Shown here one piece after another: positions 52,620 to 60,959 of a stretch of 64,000 bases of DNA. The translations under genes were made by a program, and so were the position numbers. Each line of letters begins with the position of its first letter. Position 1 is the stretch's first letter. This DNA is from JAFGOM01 sp964605795. Lineage in GTDB: Archaea; Halobacteriota; Methanomicrobia; Methanomicrobiales; Methanospirillaceae. The notes beneath the pieces were generated by a model, which saw nothing but the letters and a program-made list of their open reading frames with translations, was not told where the DNA came from and did not search any database. The stretch spans positions 14,490 to 78,489 of the forward strand of contig CAZSDZ010000007.1 of assembly GCA_964605795.1 (NCBI GenBank), read 5' to 3'.

Positions 52620-54388
52620 TGACTGGTATGAGCATGAGAAGATGCGAGACCCACCACAAAAAGTATGATGCAAAGATAGAAGGGCTCTCCCGATATATCT
52701 TCAGTTCTCCCTCCTGGTACGAATCGTTAGGAATTATTCTCATTTTAGGTCTCTTTGTCGATGCAGTCGGATTCAGGATTAATCCTGCATTTCTCCATTT
52801 AGGAACCCTTGGATTCATTCTGCCAGGGTTTCTGGCTTTTCTTTTCACCGGTCCATTATTACGACCCTTTCATCGATTCATTACCTGGAACAGGAGTGCA
52901 CTTCTTGCGGCATCATGCACGGTCTTTTCTGTTATCATTACCCTTCTCGGAGCATTGGTTTCCCTAGATCACCTGTTTCTCTTCTTTCAGGTAGCCCTTG
53001 GATTTATCTTTGGACTGCGACTACTGGTTCTTGCGTCAATTACTGATTACCGGATTCATATCATCGGTCTCGCTGCTTTTATTCAGAGTTTTACCGGGAT
53101 AATTCTCTGTTCTCTCATCTTACCGCATCAGGTTCTCATTACTGCCCCGGTTGTTCTTATCCTGTTTGGTGGTGCCTTTAGTGTCCTGATTTGGCTCATC
53201 GACCGCCCGTTGTACCGGGCATTTCACATCAGGGGTCTCTCGTTCTTAAACGCCTTTATTGCACACTTAACAGACGGTTCAAAAGCAATGGAATCATTCT
53301 TCCGTGAGATTGGCGAGGAGGTCTTTGTTCCCCAGACCAGTTTCTTCTTCCAAAAAGAAGACGGGAATGAACTTTTATTTACCATTCCCAATCTCCATCC
53401 GGGTCCGATGGGAGAGATAGGAGGAGGAAATCTCCCGGCACTTCTTGGAAAGCGGTTTTCAGAGATGGTGATGGTTCCCCATGGGTGTGCCACCCATGAC
53501 TTTAACCTGGTTTCTGATGACGAGATAGACAAGATTGTTGATGCAATAGTAAAAACAAAAAATGATCTCACCTATTCCCGGGAAGCATCATTATCATGCC
53601 GGGTGAGGTATGGATCGGTATCACTCCTGTATCAGCGGTTTGGTGATGCCCTGCTCATGGTTGCAACCCGGTCTCCGGAACGCACCGAAGATCTGGAGTA
53701 CGCCATCGGGCATGCAATCATGTGTGAAGGCCATCGGAAAACCAGGCATATCGGGTTTGTTGATGCCCATAACTGCATGACCGGTGATATAACAATAGTG
53801 CTACCTGCATCGCGCATCGCTGAGGAGTATCGTCTTGCGAGTTCAATGGCTATCGATGGGTGGGATCTCGCACAAACAAGTTCTCTTTCCCTGGGCACGT
53901 CCCATGTACCGGTTCCCTTCTCCCGAGAACAGGGTTTTGGTGATATCGGAATACAGGTCATGGTTGCTGAGGTCTCTGGTCAGCGGACTGGATATATTCT
54001 TCTTGACGGGAATAATATGGCAGAGGGATGTCGGGAGAAACTCCGTGATCACGTGCTGAGGATCCTTGATGAGGCAGAGATAATGACCACTGACAGTCAT
54101 GTGGTCAATACCATCAGTGGAAAAAATCCAATTGGATTATGTATCCCGCCTGAACAGATCATCCCCTATCTTGATACCGCAATAAAAGAGGCCTGTATGG
54201 ATGTACGTCCTGCCACGGTTGCGGGAAGCACGGCACTATGCGAGGGTGTGGTGGTCTTTGGTACAAATAGTATTGCACAACTCGCAAGTATCGTCAATAC
54301 CATCCTTGTTTATATTGTTCCGGTTAGTTTTGGGGTTCTGCTTCTTGCGTTTCTCCTCTCTCTCTTTGTATACGGAATAATTCAATAA
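52619..54388 (+). CDS. DUF2070 family membrane protein
   Basis: 589 residues. About seven N-terminal helices (about 40-220), then a soluble domain of about 320 residues with conserved His/Asp-rich stretches (NLHPGPMGEIGGGNLP, HGCATHDFNLVSDDE, DAHNCMTGD), then one C-terminal helix. This is the archaeal family DUF2070, widespread but functionally unassigned. The His, Asp and Glu clusters suggest a metal-binding hydrolase-like domain in the cytoplasm. Start options within the first four codons are equivalent. Confidence 0.88.
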   Translation: MTGMSMRRCETHHKKYDAKIEGLSRYIFSSPSWYESLGIILILGLFVDAVGFRINPAFLHLGTLGFILPGFLAFLFTGPLLRPFHRFITWNRSALLAASCTVFSVIITLLGALVSLDHLFLFFQVALGFIFGLRLLVLASITDYRIHIIGLAAFIQSFTGIILCSLILPHQVLITAPVVLILFGGAFSVLIWLIDRPLYRAFHIRGLSFLNAFIAHLTDGSKAMESFFREIGEEVFVPQTSFFFQKEDGNELLFTIPNLHPGPMGEIGGGNLPALLGKRFSEMVMVPHGCATHDFNLVSDDEIDKIVDAIVKTKNDLTYSREASLSCRVRYGSVSLLYQRFGDALLMVATRSPERTEDLEYAIGHAIMCEGHRKTRHIGFVDAHNCMTGDITIVLPASRIAEEYRLASSMAIDGWDLAQTSSLSLGTSHVPVPFSREQGFGDIGIQVMVAEVSGQRTGYILLDGNNMAEGCREKLRDHVLRILDEAEIMTTDSHVVNTISGKNPIGLCIPPEQIIPYLDTAIKEACMDVRPATVAGSTALCEGVVVFGTNSIAQLASIVNTILVYIVPVSFGVLLLAFLLSLFVYGIIQ

Positions 54389-54501
54389 TAGTTCCGGTGG
54401 ATATTCTAAAAACTGCTTCACCGCGAAGAATCATCCTATCCTGTTGCGATTCCTGTTTTTTCCCTGAGAAATTCCGGGATATCATAAGATCAGGGTGATG
54501 A

Positions 54502-54521
54502 TTGGGAGGTTTTGCTCCCAA
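54502..54521. terminator. Stem-loop between convergent genes
   Basis: TTGGGAG-GTTTTG-CTCCCAA, a perfect 7-bp stem lying between the DUF2070 stop and the convergent HerA-type ATPase stop. It could serve both transcripts. Confidence 0.45.
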
Positions 54522-54537
54522 AAATCGGTTATCAGTG

Positions 54538-56103
54538 TTATCTGCTTATATACTCCTCAAAAAGGTGTATTCTTGTACTCATCGGGAAGGGAATACCGAC
54601 AGAACTGATTATCGCATCTCCGCGATCCAGGGTCTGGATCTCAACATTTAATTTTCGCAGGTCATGCTTTGCACTTCCTGCAATCATTTCACGGTCCTGT
54701 CCGTCAGCAAGTCCCATAACAATAAACGTATTCATCTGGGCCAGTATCCGGGGATCAATGTTCTTTGGCTGCTGGGTGATAACACACAACCCGACCCCGA
54801 ATTTGCGTCCTTCCATTGCTACCTCGCGGAAGAGATCCTGCCCGCTTCCTCCCGGAGAAAGAACCCGCTGTGCTTCTTCGATGGTGATAAGAACCGTATT
54901 GTTCTCACGTTTCTTCTCCCGGTTTCCTCCGATAGCTGCTGACTCTTTATACTCTGCAAAGATAGCCCGGGTAAGAACGGAGAGGATAAAAAGTTCACTC
55001 TTCTCGGTCAGCTCCGGGATATCGATGAGGACCACTCGTTTCTCTTTGACATGTTCTACGATCTCTCTGACTACCGACCCTTCTTCCCGTAAAAACGACT
55101 GGTTTGCCTTGACGAGCGAGATAATACGTCGTTGTATGAGCCGGAGTACCTCTATGGAGAATGGTTTTATCTTATCTGCAACGATCTCAAGATCTCCGAT
55201 AAAGGTAGTCAGTCGCTGTTTTGTCGGCAGTTCATCAACATTCCGGGAGAGGAAGAATTGGAGAATCTCTTTGCCTGAAAAGTATCTGAGTGACTCGATG
55301 ACTTCCCACTGGGATGGAGAGAGTGTGTACAGAAGTTCGAGATCCTCTATCCGGAAATCGTTAAAATCAAGCCGGAGGGGGTGTACTATCTCCTCCTTTT
55401 GAAGAGATCCGGTTCGTGTCGAGTATACGACAAGTCCTTCTGCGGCTCCGTCACAGTCAAGCAGCCCTTTTTTTATCTCATCATCGGTCATATGAAGACC
55501 GCTTACATATTCACCATGGGGGTCGATAAGGAGAAGGCCGCAGGCTCTTTTTTTGATGGAGGATGCACAAAAAACCTTCATCAAATTACTTTTACCCATG
55601 CCGGTCGTTGCAAAGACTCCCATATGCTGATTTAATATCGGTGATGGCAATCGAATTGCAACATCAGTACTGGTGCCGGATCCGGTCTTTAAATATCCAA
55701 TCTCGAGGTCTCCCATCATACCCTGGAGAAAATCATAATCCTGCTTTTTGGGATGGACAACCCGTGATAGAGGGGTTGGAACGGTACGGGGTCTGAAGAA
55801 GGATCCATGCGTATCTGTGTATCCGATAGCAAGTGCTTCTATCCTGATGCCGGGTGTATCTCCTGCATTTGGGTTTTCATTGTGATAATCTGCATCACTG
55901 TGGAGCATGTTAATAATCCGTGCAAAGAACCGGAATTCTTTCACCAGGTCTTCTACCACGATGATGTCACCGACATAAAACGAGGTATCATCCGGGGGTA
56001 TGATACATTCGTACATAAGCACACTGCTGTCCCTGACCCGGTAATACCGGGCTTTATGCAGTGATGACAGATCTGATCTTATTTCTTGTTCCTGATTCAT
56101 CAT
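54538..56103 (-). CDS. HerA-type ATPase (DUF87/HAS-barrel)
   Basis: 521 residues. N-terminal HAS-barrel (about 15-115), then a FtsK/HerA-class motor domain: Walker A ATTGMGKS (165-172), LLLIDPHGEY soon after, and Walker B VLITIEEAQRVL (about 403-414), then ITQQPKNIDPRILAQMNTF with the sensor region. HerA hexamers pump double-stranded DNA and usually pair with the nuclease NurA in end resection. No NurA, Mre11 or Rad50 gene is adjacent, so this may be a paralogue with another role. Divergent from the SepCysS operon. Confidence 0.88.
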   Translation of the reverse strand: MMNQEQEIRSDLSSLHKARYYRVRDSSVLMYECIIPPDDTSFYVGDIIVVEDLVKEFRFFARIINMLHSDADYHNENPNAGDTPGIRIEALAIGYTDTHGSFFRPRTVPTPLSRVVHPKKQDYDFLQGMMGDLEIGYLKTGSGTSTDVAIRLPSPILNQHMGVFATTGMGKSNLMKVFCASSIKKRACGLLLIDPHGEYVSGLHMTDDEIKKGLLDCDGAAEGLVVYSTRTGSLQKEEIVHPLRLDFNDFRIEDLELLYTLSPSQWEVIESLRYFSGKEILQFFLSRNVDELPTKQRLTTFIGDLEIVADKIKPFSIEVLRLIQRRIISLVKANQSFLREEGSVVREIVEHVKEKRVVLIDIPELTEKSELFILSVLTRAIFAEYKESAAIGGNREKKRENNTVLITIEEAQRVLSPGGSGQDLFREVAMEGRKFGVGLCVITQQPKNIDPRILAQMNTFIVMGLADGQDREMIAGSAKHDLRKLNVEIQTLDRGDAIISSVGIPFPMSTRIHLFEEYISR

Positions 56104-56424
56104 TTCCTCACGTGTGTTTTATCTCTCTTATACAGAATTAATCCGGGAGTTATGAAGCGATATTTTAGAATCATTTCTCGAGGAGATACAGGTTTTTCTC
56201 TCCTGATAAATCCGGTAATCCGGAAGGTTTTGATTCAGATATAGTACGATAAACGCTATCATTCTTTCCCTGTTCTCGCGTTATCGATTTATTGCAGTCT
56301 TTTATTCCTGCTACAATGATGCATGAAACCCGGGCAGAAGCGTAACCGGGGTCAAAAGAAAAGACACACGCATCCTGCAGGCAATAGGGTATCAAATAAC
56401 AAAAGTGCATATATGTCAGGTATT
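56104..56424. promoter_or_regulatory. Divergent intergenic region
   Basis: 321 bases between the HerA-type gene and the SepCysS operon. The plus-strand frame that starts at 56323 runs through it, but its first 30 codons are basic and atypical. A TATA-like TGCATATATG lies at about 56405-56414. Nothing else is visible. Confidence 0.35.
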
Positions 56425-56607
56425 ATGTCCAAGCGAACGGTAGATGCAGTTTTTCATGGATTGTTTCTCTTTACCGACCTCAGACAGATCCTGCGTGATA
56501 CAACCCCGGATCATATCCTTGATGATAACCAGAAAAAGGAGGTTTTGAAGATCCTAAAAAAACTTGAGAAACAGGTTGCAATACTCAAAGAGGAGATGCT
56601 CTTATGA
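56425..56607 (+). CDS. Small helical protein coupled to SepCysS
   Basis: 60 residues from ATG 56425, which has AGGT five bases upstream; ATG 56413 or 56323 are alternatives. Two predicted helices: a hydrophobic/aromatic one (AVFHGLFLFTDLRQILRD) and a Lys/Glu/Leu-rich amphipathic one (KKEVLKILKKLEKQV). The last four bases overlap the SepCysS start (ATGA), so the two are translated in near-equal amounts. Size, helix content and coupling suggest a subunit or adaptor. SepCysE, known as a scaffold between SepRS and SepCysS in class I methanogens, is an obvious comparison, but homology is not shown. Confidence 0.6.
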   Translation: MSKRTVDAVFHGLFLFTDLRQILRDTTPDHILDDNQKKEVLKILKKLEKQVAILKEEMLL

Positions 56608-57782
56608 ACTGTTCCGATGCGATTGAGAACAGGGAGGTGGATGAACTCTATATCAACCTCGATCCGATTCAGGCAGGGGGAAGGCTCACTGCCGATGCGA
56701 TGAAGGCTGTTCTCTCCTATGGAGACGGATATTCTGTCTGTGACAACTGCGGGAAACCATTTCGTCTTGATACTATCCAAAAACCGCCACTGGCACAGTT
56801 CCACGCAGATATTGCATCATTTTTAGGAATGGATGCCGCACGACTGGTTCCTGGGGCCAGGCGCGGGTTTTTAGCAGTAACGCATTCGCTCGTCTCAAAG
56901 AATGAACCGGTTCTTCTGACAGAATATTCTCATTATACCGAGTTCCTTGCTGTTGAGCAGGTTTTGGGAAAACCATTTGAGGTGATGGCTGACAGCAGAC
57001 ATATTATCACCCCTGATGCGGTTGCAGAGCGAATCGAAGAGGTGATACGACACGAGAAAAGGCCCCCCTCACTTCTCTTTGTTGAACAGGTTGATTACCA
57101 GTATGGGAATATCCATCCCGTAAAAGAGATAGCAGCGGTTGCCCACCAGTATGATGTTCCGGTTCTCTGCAACGGTGCGTACTCAGTCGGGATCATGCCG
57201 GTATCGGGTAAAGAACTGGGAGTGGATTTTCTTATAGGCTCCGGCCATAAGAGTATGGCAGCTCCTGCGCCGTCGGGAGTGCTTGCGACGAGCAGTGAGT
57301 GGACAGAAAAAATCTTTCGGACCACCACTATTACCGGTGATCAGACAAAACGGACATTTGGGTTAAAAGAGGTGGAGATGCTCGGATGCACGCTTATGGG
57401 TGCTACCGCAGTCGGTATGATGGCATCGTTTCCCCATGTGCGTGAGCGTGTCAACCAATTCGAAAAACAGGTTGCGTATGCAAATGAGGTAGTCGATGCT
57501 CTTCTCTCCATTGAAGGAACAGAGGTGGCGAGCGAGTTTCCGCGCAGGCATACTCTGACCCGGATGAATACGACTAATTCGTTTGACCGGATTTCTAAGA
57601 CACATAAAAAATCGGGTTATTTCCTGATCAGTGCATTACGTGAGCGGGGCATCACCGGGATAATCCCCGGGTCTACCCGTGTCTGGAAGATGAATACCTA
57701 TGGGATCTCAGATAGGCAGGCTTCCTACCTGGCGCGGTCATTTCAGGAGATTGCACAAAAAAACGGACTCACTGTGAGATAA
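56604..57782 (+). CDS. pscS: O-phospho-L-seryl-tRNA:Cys-tRNA synthase
   Basis: 392 residues. A PLP fold-type I enzyme that turns phosphoseryl-tRNA(Cys) into Cys-tRNA(Cys) using a sulfur donor. The PLP lysine is K216 in GSGHKSMAAPAPSG. The three conserved cysteines known to hold the persulfide or iron-sulfur site are C46, C49 (SVCDNCG) and C262 (MLGCTLMG). YINLDPIQAGG and VPGARRGF bind tRNA and phosphate. This is the methanogen route to Cys-tRNA. SepRS is not in the window. Confidence 0.96.
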   Translation: MNCSDAIENREVDELYINLDPIQAGGRLTADAMKAVLSYGDGYSVCDNCGKPFRLDTIQKPPLAQFHADIASFLGMDAARLVPGARRGFLAVTHSLVSKNEPVLLTEYSHYTEFLAVEQVLGKPFEVMADSRHIITPDAVAERIEEVIRHEKRPPSLLFVEQVDYQYGNIHPVKEIAAVAHQYDVPVLCNGAYSVGIMPVSGKELGVDFLIGSGHKSMAAPAPSGVLATSSEWTEKIFRTTTITGDQTKRTFGLKEVEMLGCTLMGATAVGMMASFPHVRERVNQFEKQVAYANEVVDALLSIEGTEVASEFPRRHTLTRMNTTNSFDRISKTHKKSGYFLISALRERGITGIIPGSTRVWKMNTYGISDRQASYLARSFQEIAQKNGLTVR

Positions 57783-58203
57783 AAATCCCGGGACTTGCAG
57801 GGAATACGTACTGGGTATTTTCCCGGGTGCGCTGATGGATTGAATCTGATCTCTTACGTTGCGGGTTTAGACCGTAATTTAAGTTTAAGAATCATGAGGG
57901 ATACTTTGGTAACCTGGAATCAGTCTTTAGAGGCATCAAACTCGTGTACCTTCTCTTTAAGATGTGTGATGAAAGAACCGATTCTTGTTCTGTGTCGGTG
58001 GGACGCTATTTATCTGCATGGTGGTTATCGACCCCCCCAGCCCTGTGATGCAGAAGTGGCGAGAATTACCATTATCAGTCCGATTCCTTCTGTTATCACC
58101 AGTTGTTTTACCGCAGTAATTCATATCCAGTATAACCGGATTTTCACAATAGGAGTTGGATGTACCAAAAGGTCTATTATTAACAGGAATATAGGTGTAT
58201 ACA
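57783..58203. other. Long intergenic region with a likely terminator
   Basis: 421 bases. GGGAATAC and GTATTTTCCC (about 57799-57825) form a bulged hairpin bracketed by two CCCGGG sites just past the SepCysS stop. The rest has a 138-codon frame whose composition is not protein-like. No tRNA or known RNA is apparent. Confidence 0.35.
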
Positions 58204-58839
58204 ATGGCTAAGAAGGGGAAAAATACAAAAGAATCATCGAAAAATGAACCGATGAAGTTGTTTTATATCTTTTATAACCAGGAACGATGGGATAACTGGA
58301 TAAAAACACTCACAGAAGCAGATTTTTCAGGTGATGATGAAGATGAGATGCCGGAAGGGTTCCAGTTGCTGTATAATTTTAACCTTGACATCTGCCTGTC
58401 TGTGTTAAAAATTATCAAGCTCTACCAGAATGGCAGATTCACGCCTGAAGAGACGAATGAGAAGATAGAAGATGTGGAACGAATCGTGATGGCACCAGTC
58501 TCCGACGAGGAGCTGGGTTCCATCATCGAATCCCTGCAGTTATCGGTGATGATTCTCTTTGCCAGTGCACGGGCATATCTTGCGGGTGGATATGAGGGGG
58601 ATATCAAGACACTGGTTAAGACCGGGCGTGAAGCTGCAGAATCTGATATGGAGAAGGCGATGGAGATTGCAGCAGGGATCGGTGCCAACGTCATAAACGG
58701 GGGCTCCTGCTGCGGGAGATATATCAAGGAGAGTGCAGAACCAAGCCTCTTTGACGAGTGGCTTACCGAGATCGAGATGATAAACGAGGCATTCGCATCG
58801 TTGAAGAATTTTGATGAGGAGGCCGGGGAAAATTCGTGA
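58204..58839 (+). CDS. DUF2150 family protein
   Basis: 211 residues from ATG 58204, which has AGGTG six bases upstream; an in-frame GTG lies at 58195. Basic low-complexity head (AKKGKNTKESSK), then the domain with YIFYNQERWDNWIKTL, FNLDICLSVLKIIKLYQNGRF and a C-terminal NGGSCCGRYIKE. This fits the archaeal family DUF2150, of unknown function and all-helical. It overlaps the next gene by 4 bases. Confidence 0.82.
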   Translation: MAKKGKNTKESSKNEPMKLFYIFYNQERWDNWIKTLTEADFSGDDEDEMPEGFQLLYNFNLDICLSVLKIIKLYQNGRFTPEETNEKIEDVERIVMAPVSDEELGSIIESLQLSVMILFASARAYLAGGYEGDIKTLVKTGREAAESDMEKAMEIAAGIGANVINGGSCCGRYIKESAEPSLFDEWLTEIEMINEAFASLKNFDEEAGENS

Positions 58840-59300
58840 TCGCGTCCAAGGCACGCATTAAATTCAATCGAAGACTCTCAAAACAACTAGGGTACCGTAT
58901 TCCCGATAATGCATTCCATGGGGCGGTGTTAGATGCCCTTGCGACCCGGATTGTATTTGATCTCTTTGATCACTCGACACGGGAACAGATTATCTCTTTT
59001 CACAAGACATTTTTGGATTGTTCCTGTCGGGAACACCCCTTTTGTGGCTGTCCTGAGCAAAAATTTGCGAAAGAGATTATTGAACTGCGCGAGTCTGGTT
59101 TAAACCATCATGAGATCAGCGCGTATCTCCTTGATATGTTTGGGATCGAGATATTTCCTGCCGATGTTTTGAGTTTTCTCGAGGATACGGTTCACCTGCT
59201 TGAAGCAATAGAAGAGATTGCCGAGCTTGAAGGTGAGATGTTTCTTGTGGATAAAACACAGGAGCATATTGCTGCTGTTGAAGGGAAAAAAAGAACGTAA
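58836..59300 (+). CDS. Cys-rich helical protein, possibly related to DUF5814
   Basis: 154 residues. The centre has C-S-C-x5-C-x-C (DCSCREHPFCGCPEQ), a likely metal site, followed by IIELRESGLNHHEISAYLLDMFGIEIFPADVLSFLED, which resembles the C-terminal extension of archaeal superfamily II helicases (DUF5814). No helicase core is present. It is translationally coupled to DUF2150, and the two stops and starts overlap. Function unknown; the family link is tentative. Confidence 0.6.
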   Translation: MIASKARIKFNRRLSKQLGYRIPDNAFHGAVLDALATRIVFDLFDHSTREQIISFHKTFLDCSCREHPFCGCPEQKFAKEIIELRESGLNHHEISAYLLDMFGIEIFPADVLSFLEDTVHLLEAIEEIAELEGEMFLVDKTQEHIAAVEGKKRT

Positions 59301-59696
59301 TTATCTCTTCTTCTGCTCTGATGCCTGTTGTTTTACGAGATTCCTGATCCGGTCAGCCGTGCTTCCCTTGAAATCTTTTAAATCACGTTCATACACGGTC
59401 ATGGGAGCATTTGCGGTATACTCGACAGCATCAGCTAAAACGTGGTCAAGTTTCTTTGCCTTTTCCCAGCATACCAGGGCATCTTCATTTCTATTCAGAC
59501 CTCCTGAGAGGGTTATTGCCTTAAATGCCCAGAGATCCGGGTTACTTGGATAAATGGTAAGTGCCTGGTCATACTTCTCGATTGCCTCTTCGTATTTTCC
59601 CTGGTACGAGAGTTGATCTGCCTCGAGTGCGAGTCTGTCAGCCTTGTTGAGGAGTATGTCCCGTTTGCTTAAGTATGTCTTAACATCTTCAGCCAT
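59301..59696 (-). CDS. Small cytoplasmic TPR protein
   Basis: 131 residues, no signal peptide. About two or three TPR units (ADQLSYQGKYEEAIEKYDQALTI, PDLWAFKAITLSGGLNRNEDA) with charged ends. GGTG precedes the ATG by about eight bases, and a clear TATA box (minus strand GTTTATATAGAG, about 59750-59761) lies upstream. A protein-binding adaptor; partner unknown. Its stop touches that of the convergent Cys-rich gene. Confidence 0.8.
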   Translation of the reverse strand: MAEDVKTYLSKRDILLNKADRLALEADQLSYQGKYEEAIEKYDQALTIYPSNPDLWAFKAITLSGGLNRNEDALVCWEKAKKLDHVLADAVEYTANAPMTVYERDLKDFKGSTADRIRNLVKQQASEQKKR

Positions 59697-59749
59697 AATA
59701 TCACACCCTTAATTAGAGTATACTATCTTCTGCCGGTTATAGATATGCT

Positions 59750-59761
59750 CTATATAAACAT
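59750..59761 (-). promoter_or_regulatory. TATA box of the small TPR gene
   Basis: The minus strand reads GTTTATATAGAG, about 55 bases ahead of the start codon at 59696. Confidence 0.45.
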
Positions 59762-59966
59762 GGTATGTATTGAATCGAAAGAATTGGTGCGTTTTGCTGT
59801 GATATGCATAAAGATCTGATTTAATAATAGTATATCCAACTATTGTGCACAGGTAACCGTTCCTTATAAAAATGATGGAGTAAGGGATTGATGTATTATC
59901 TGTCTTGCATCACGAATGGGTATTACACACGAAAATGCCATGTTATCTATCTGATAGAGAGGATTT

Positions 59967-60947
59967 ATGGAAAACCGATATGAGATCTCTTCTTCGCTGC
60001 AGTCTCTTCTTGATCATGTGGAAGAGCAGCTTGCTATCACCATCCATCTGCAGCGAAAACCCGAAGCACCACGGAAGGGTATACTTCTTGATTCGTACTC
60101 ATTCGATACAACAAGAAATGTAATCGCCTTCTCAAATCAGCAGATAGGAATGCTCAAAGACTTTGTTATCGGTCAGAATGCCATCCGGCTGCTTTTGAAA
60201 GGTATCGGACATAAGAATAATGTTTTCCAGGTTCTCTCATTTACCGAGGAGTCTGCTACGTCAGGGATGGAGCAGATCTACCTTGATGTGCTCAAAGATG
60301 AGAAGACGCGACACATGGAGTTCTGGATGAAGAAGAAGCTCATGTTCTACCTGTACATGCTCTTCTTTGAGACCCTCATTGAACTTCCCGGTTTCCTCTT
60401 CTCAAACATCGTAATCTCGCGGATGTGTCCGGTGATGAGAAATGCCCAGGTATATTACCTGATGAAGGAGAGTATGCGGGATATGCATGATCTCGTATCA
60501 TTTAAGGATTACATCCCGAGAAGGTATTTTGTCATGCATAACGGGATGTTTTATGCCCGTGATCTCATTCTTGGTGAGATCATGAGCGAGATGAAACTCA
60601 ATCCGATGATAAACATCCCGGAATTAAAGAAGTTTAAGAATCTCAACCTCATGGAGATGCTTACCCACCGGTGGCAGAAGAATCCCTGGTACCAGACAAA
60701 ACTCGTCGGTGATGCGATGGTCTCAATAATAAAAGAGATAAAAGTCAATGAATTGACTCAGGATCCCTGTCCTGATACCTATCTCCAGATCTACCAACTT
60801 GTCATGGAAATGACGAACCGGTGGATATCACTCATGCAGCTTGACAAGTATTATGTCTGGGAGACACCGGAGCAGCAGCAGGCAGCAATCAAAAACCAGA
60901 ATGCGATAGAAAATGCAGCCCGGATGAGTATCTTTGGTGAAGTTTGA
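59967..60947 (+). CDS. Unrecognised 326-residue protein
   Basis: Not assigned to a family. Mostly helical; Met- and aromatic-rich, with a moderately hydrophobic segment (about 125-155, LMFYLYMLFFETLIELPGF) that may be buried or membrane-associated. Repeated D-x-L/E-K patterns but no catalytic motif. GAGG lies four bases before the ATG. The next gene, a membrane HEAT protein, starts 12 bases after its stop, so the two form a likely operon. Confidence 0.75.
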   Translation: MENRYEISSSLQSLLDHVEEQLAITIHLQRKPEAPRKGILLDSYSFDTTRNVIAFSNQQIGMLKDFVIGQNAIRLLLKGIGHKNNVFQVLSFTEESATSGMEQIYLDVLKDEKTRHMEFWMKKKLMFYLYMLFFETLIELPGFLFSNIVISRMCPVMRNAQVYYLMKESMRDMHDLVSFKDYIPRRYFVMHNGMFYARDLILGEIMSEMKLNPMINIPELKKFKNLNLMEMLTHRWQKNPWYQTKLVGDAMVSIIKEIKVNELTQDPCPDTYLQIYQLVMEMTNRWISLMQLDKYYVWETPEQQQAAIKNQNAIENAARMSIFGEV

Positions 60948-60959
60948 GGTCTTGCCTTT

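Noticed and set aside
57795..58211. 138-codon plus-strand frame after SepCysS
   Set aside because: Mixed hydrophobic and Cys-rich composition with no domain, no Shine-Dalgarno, and it runs over the start of the DUF2150 gene. Most likely chance.
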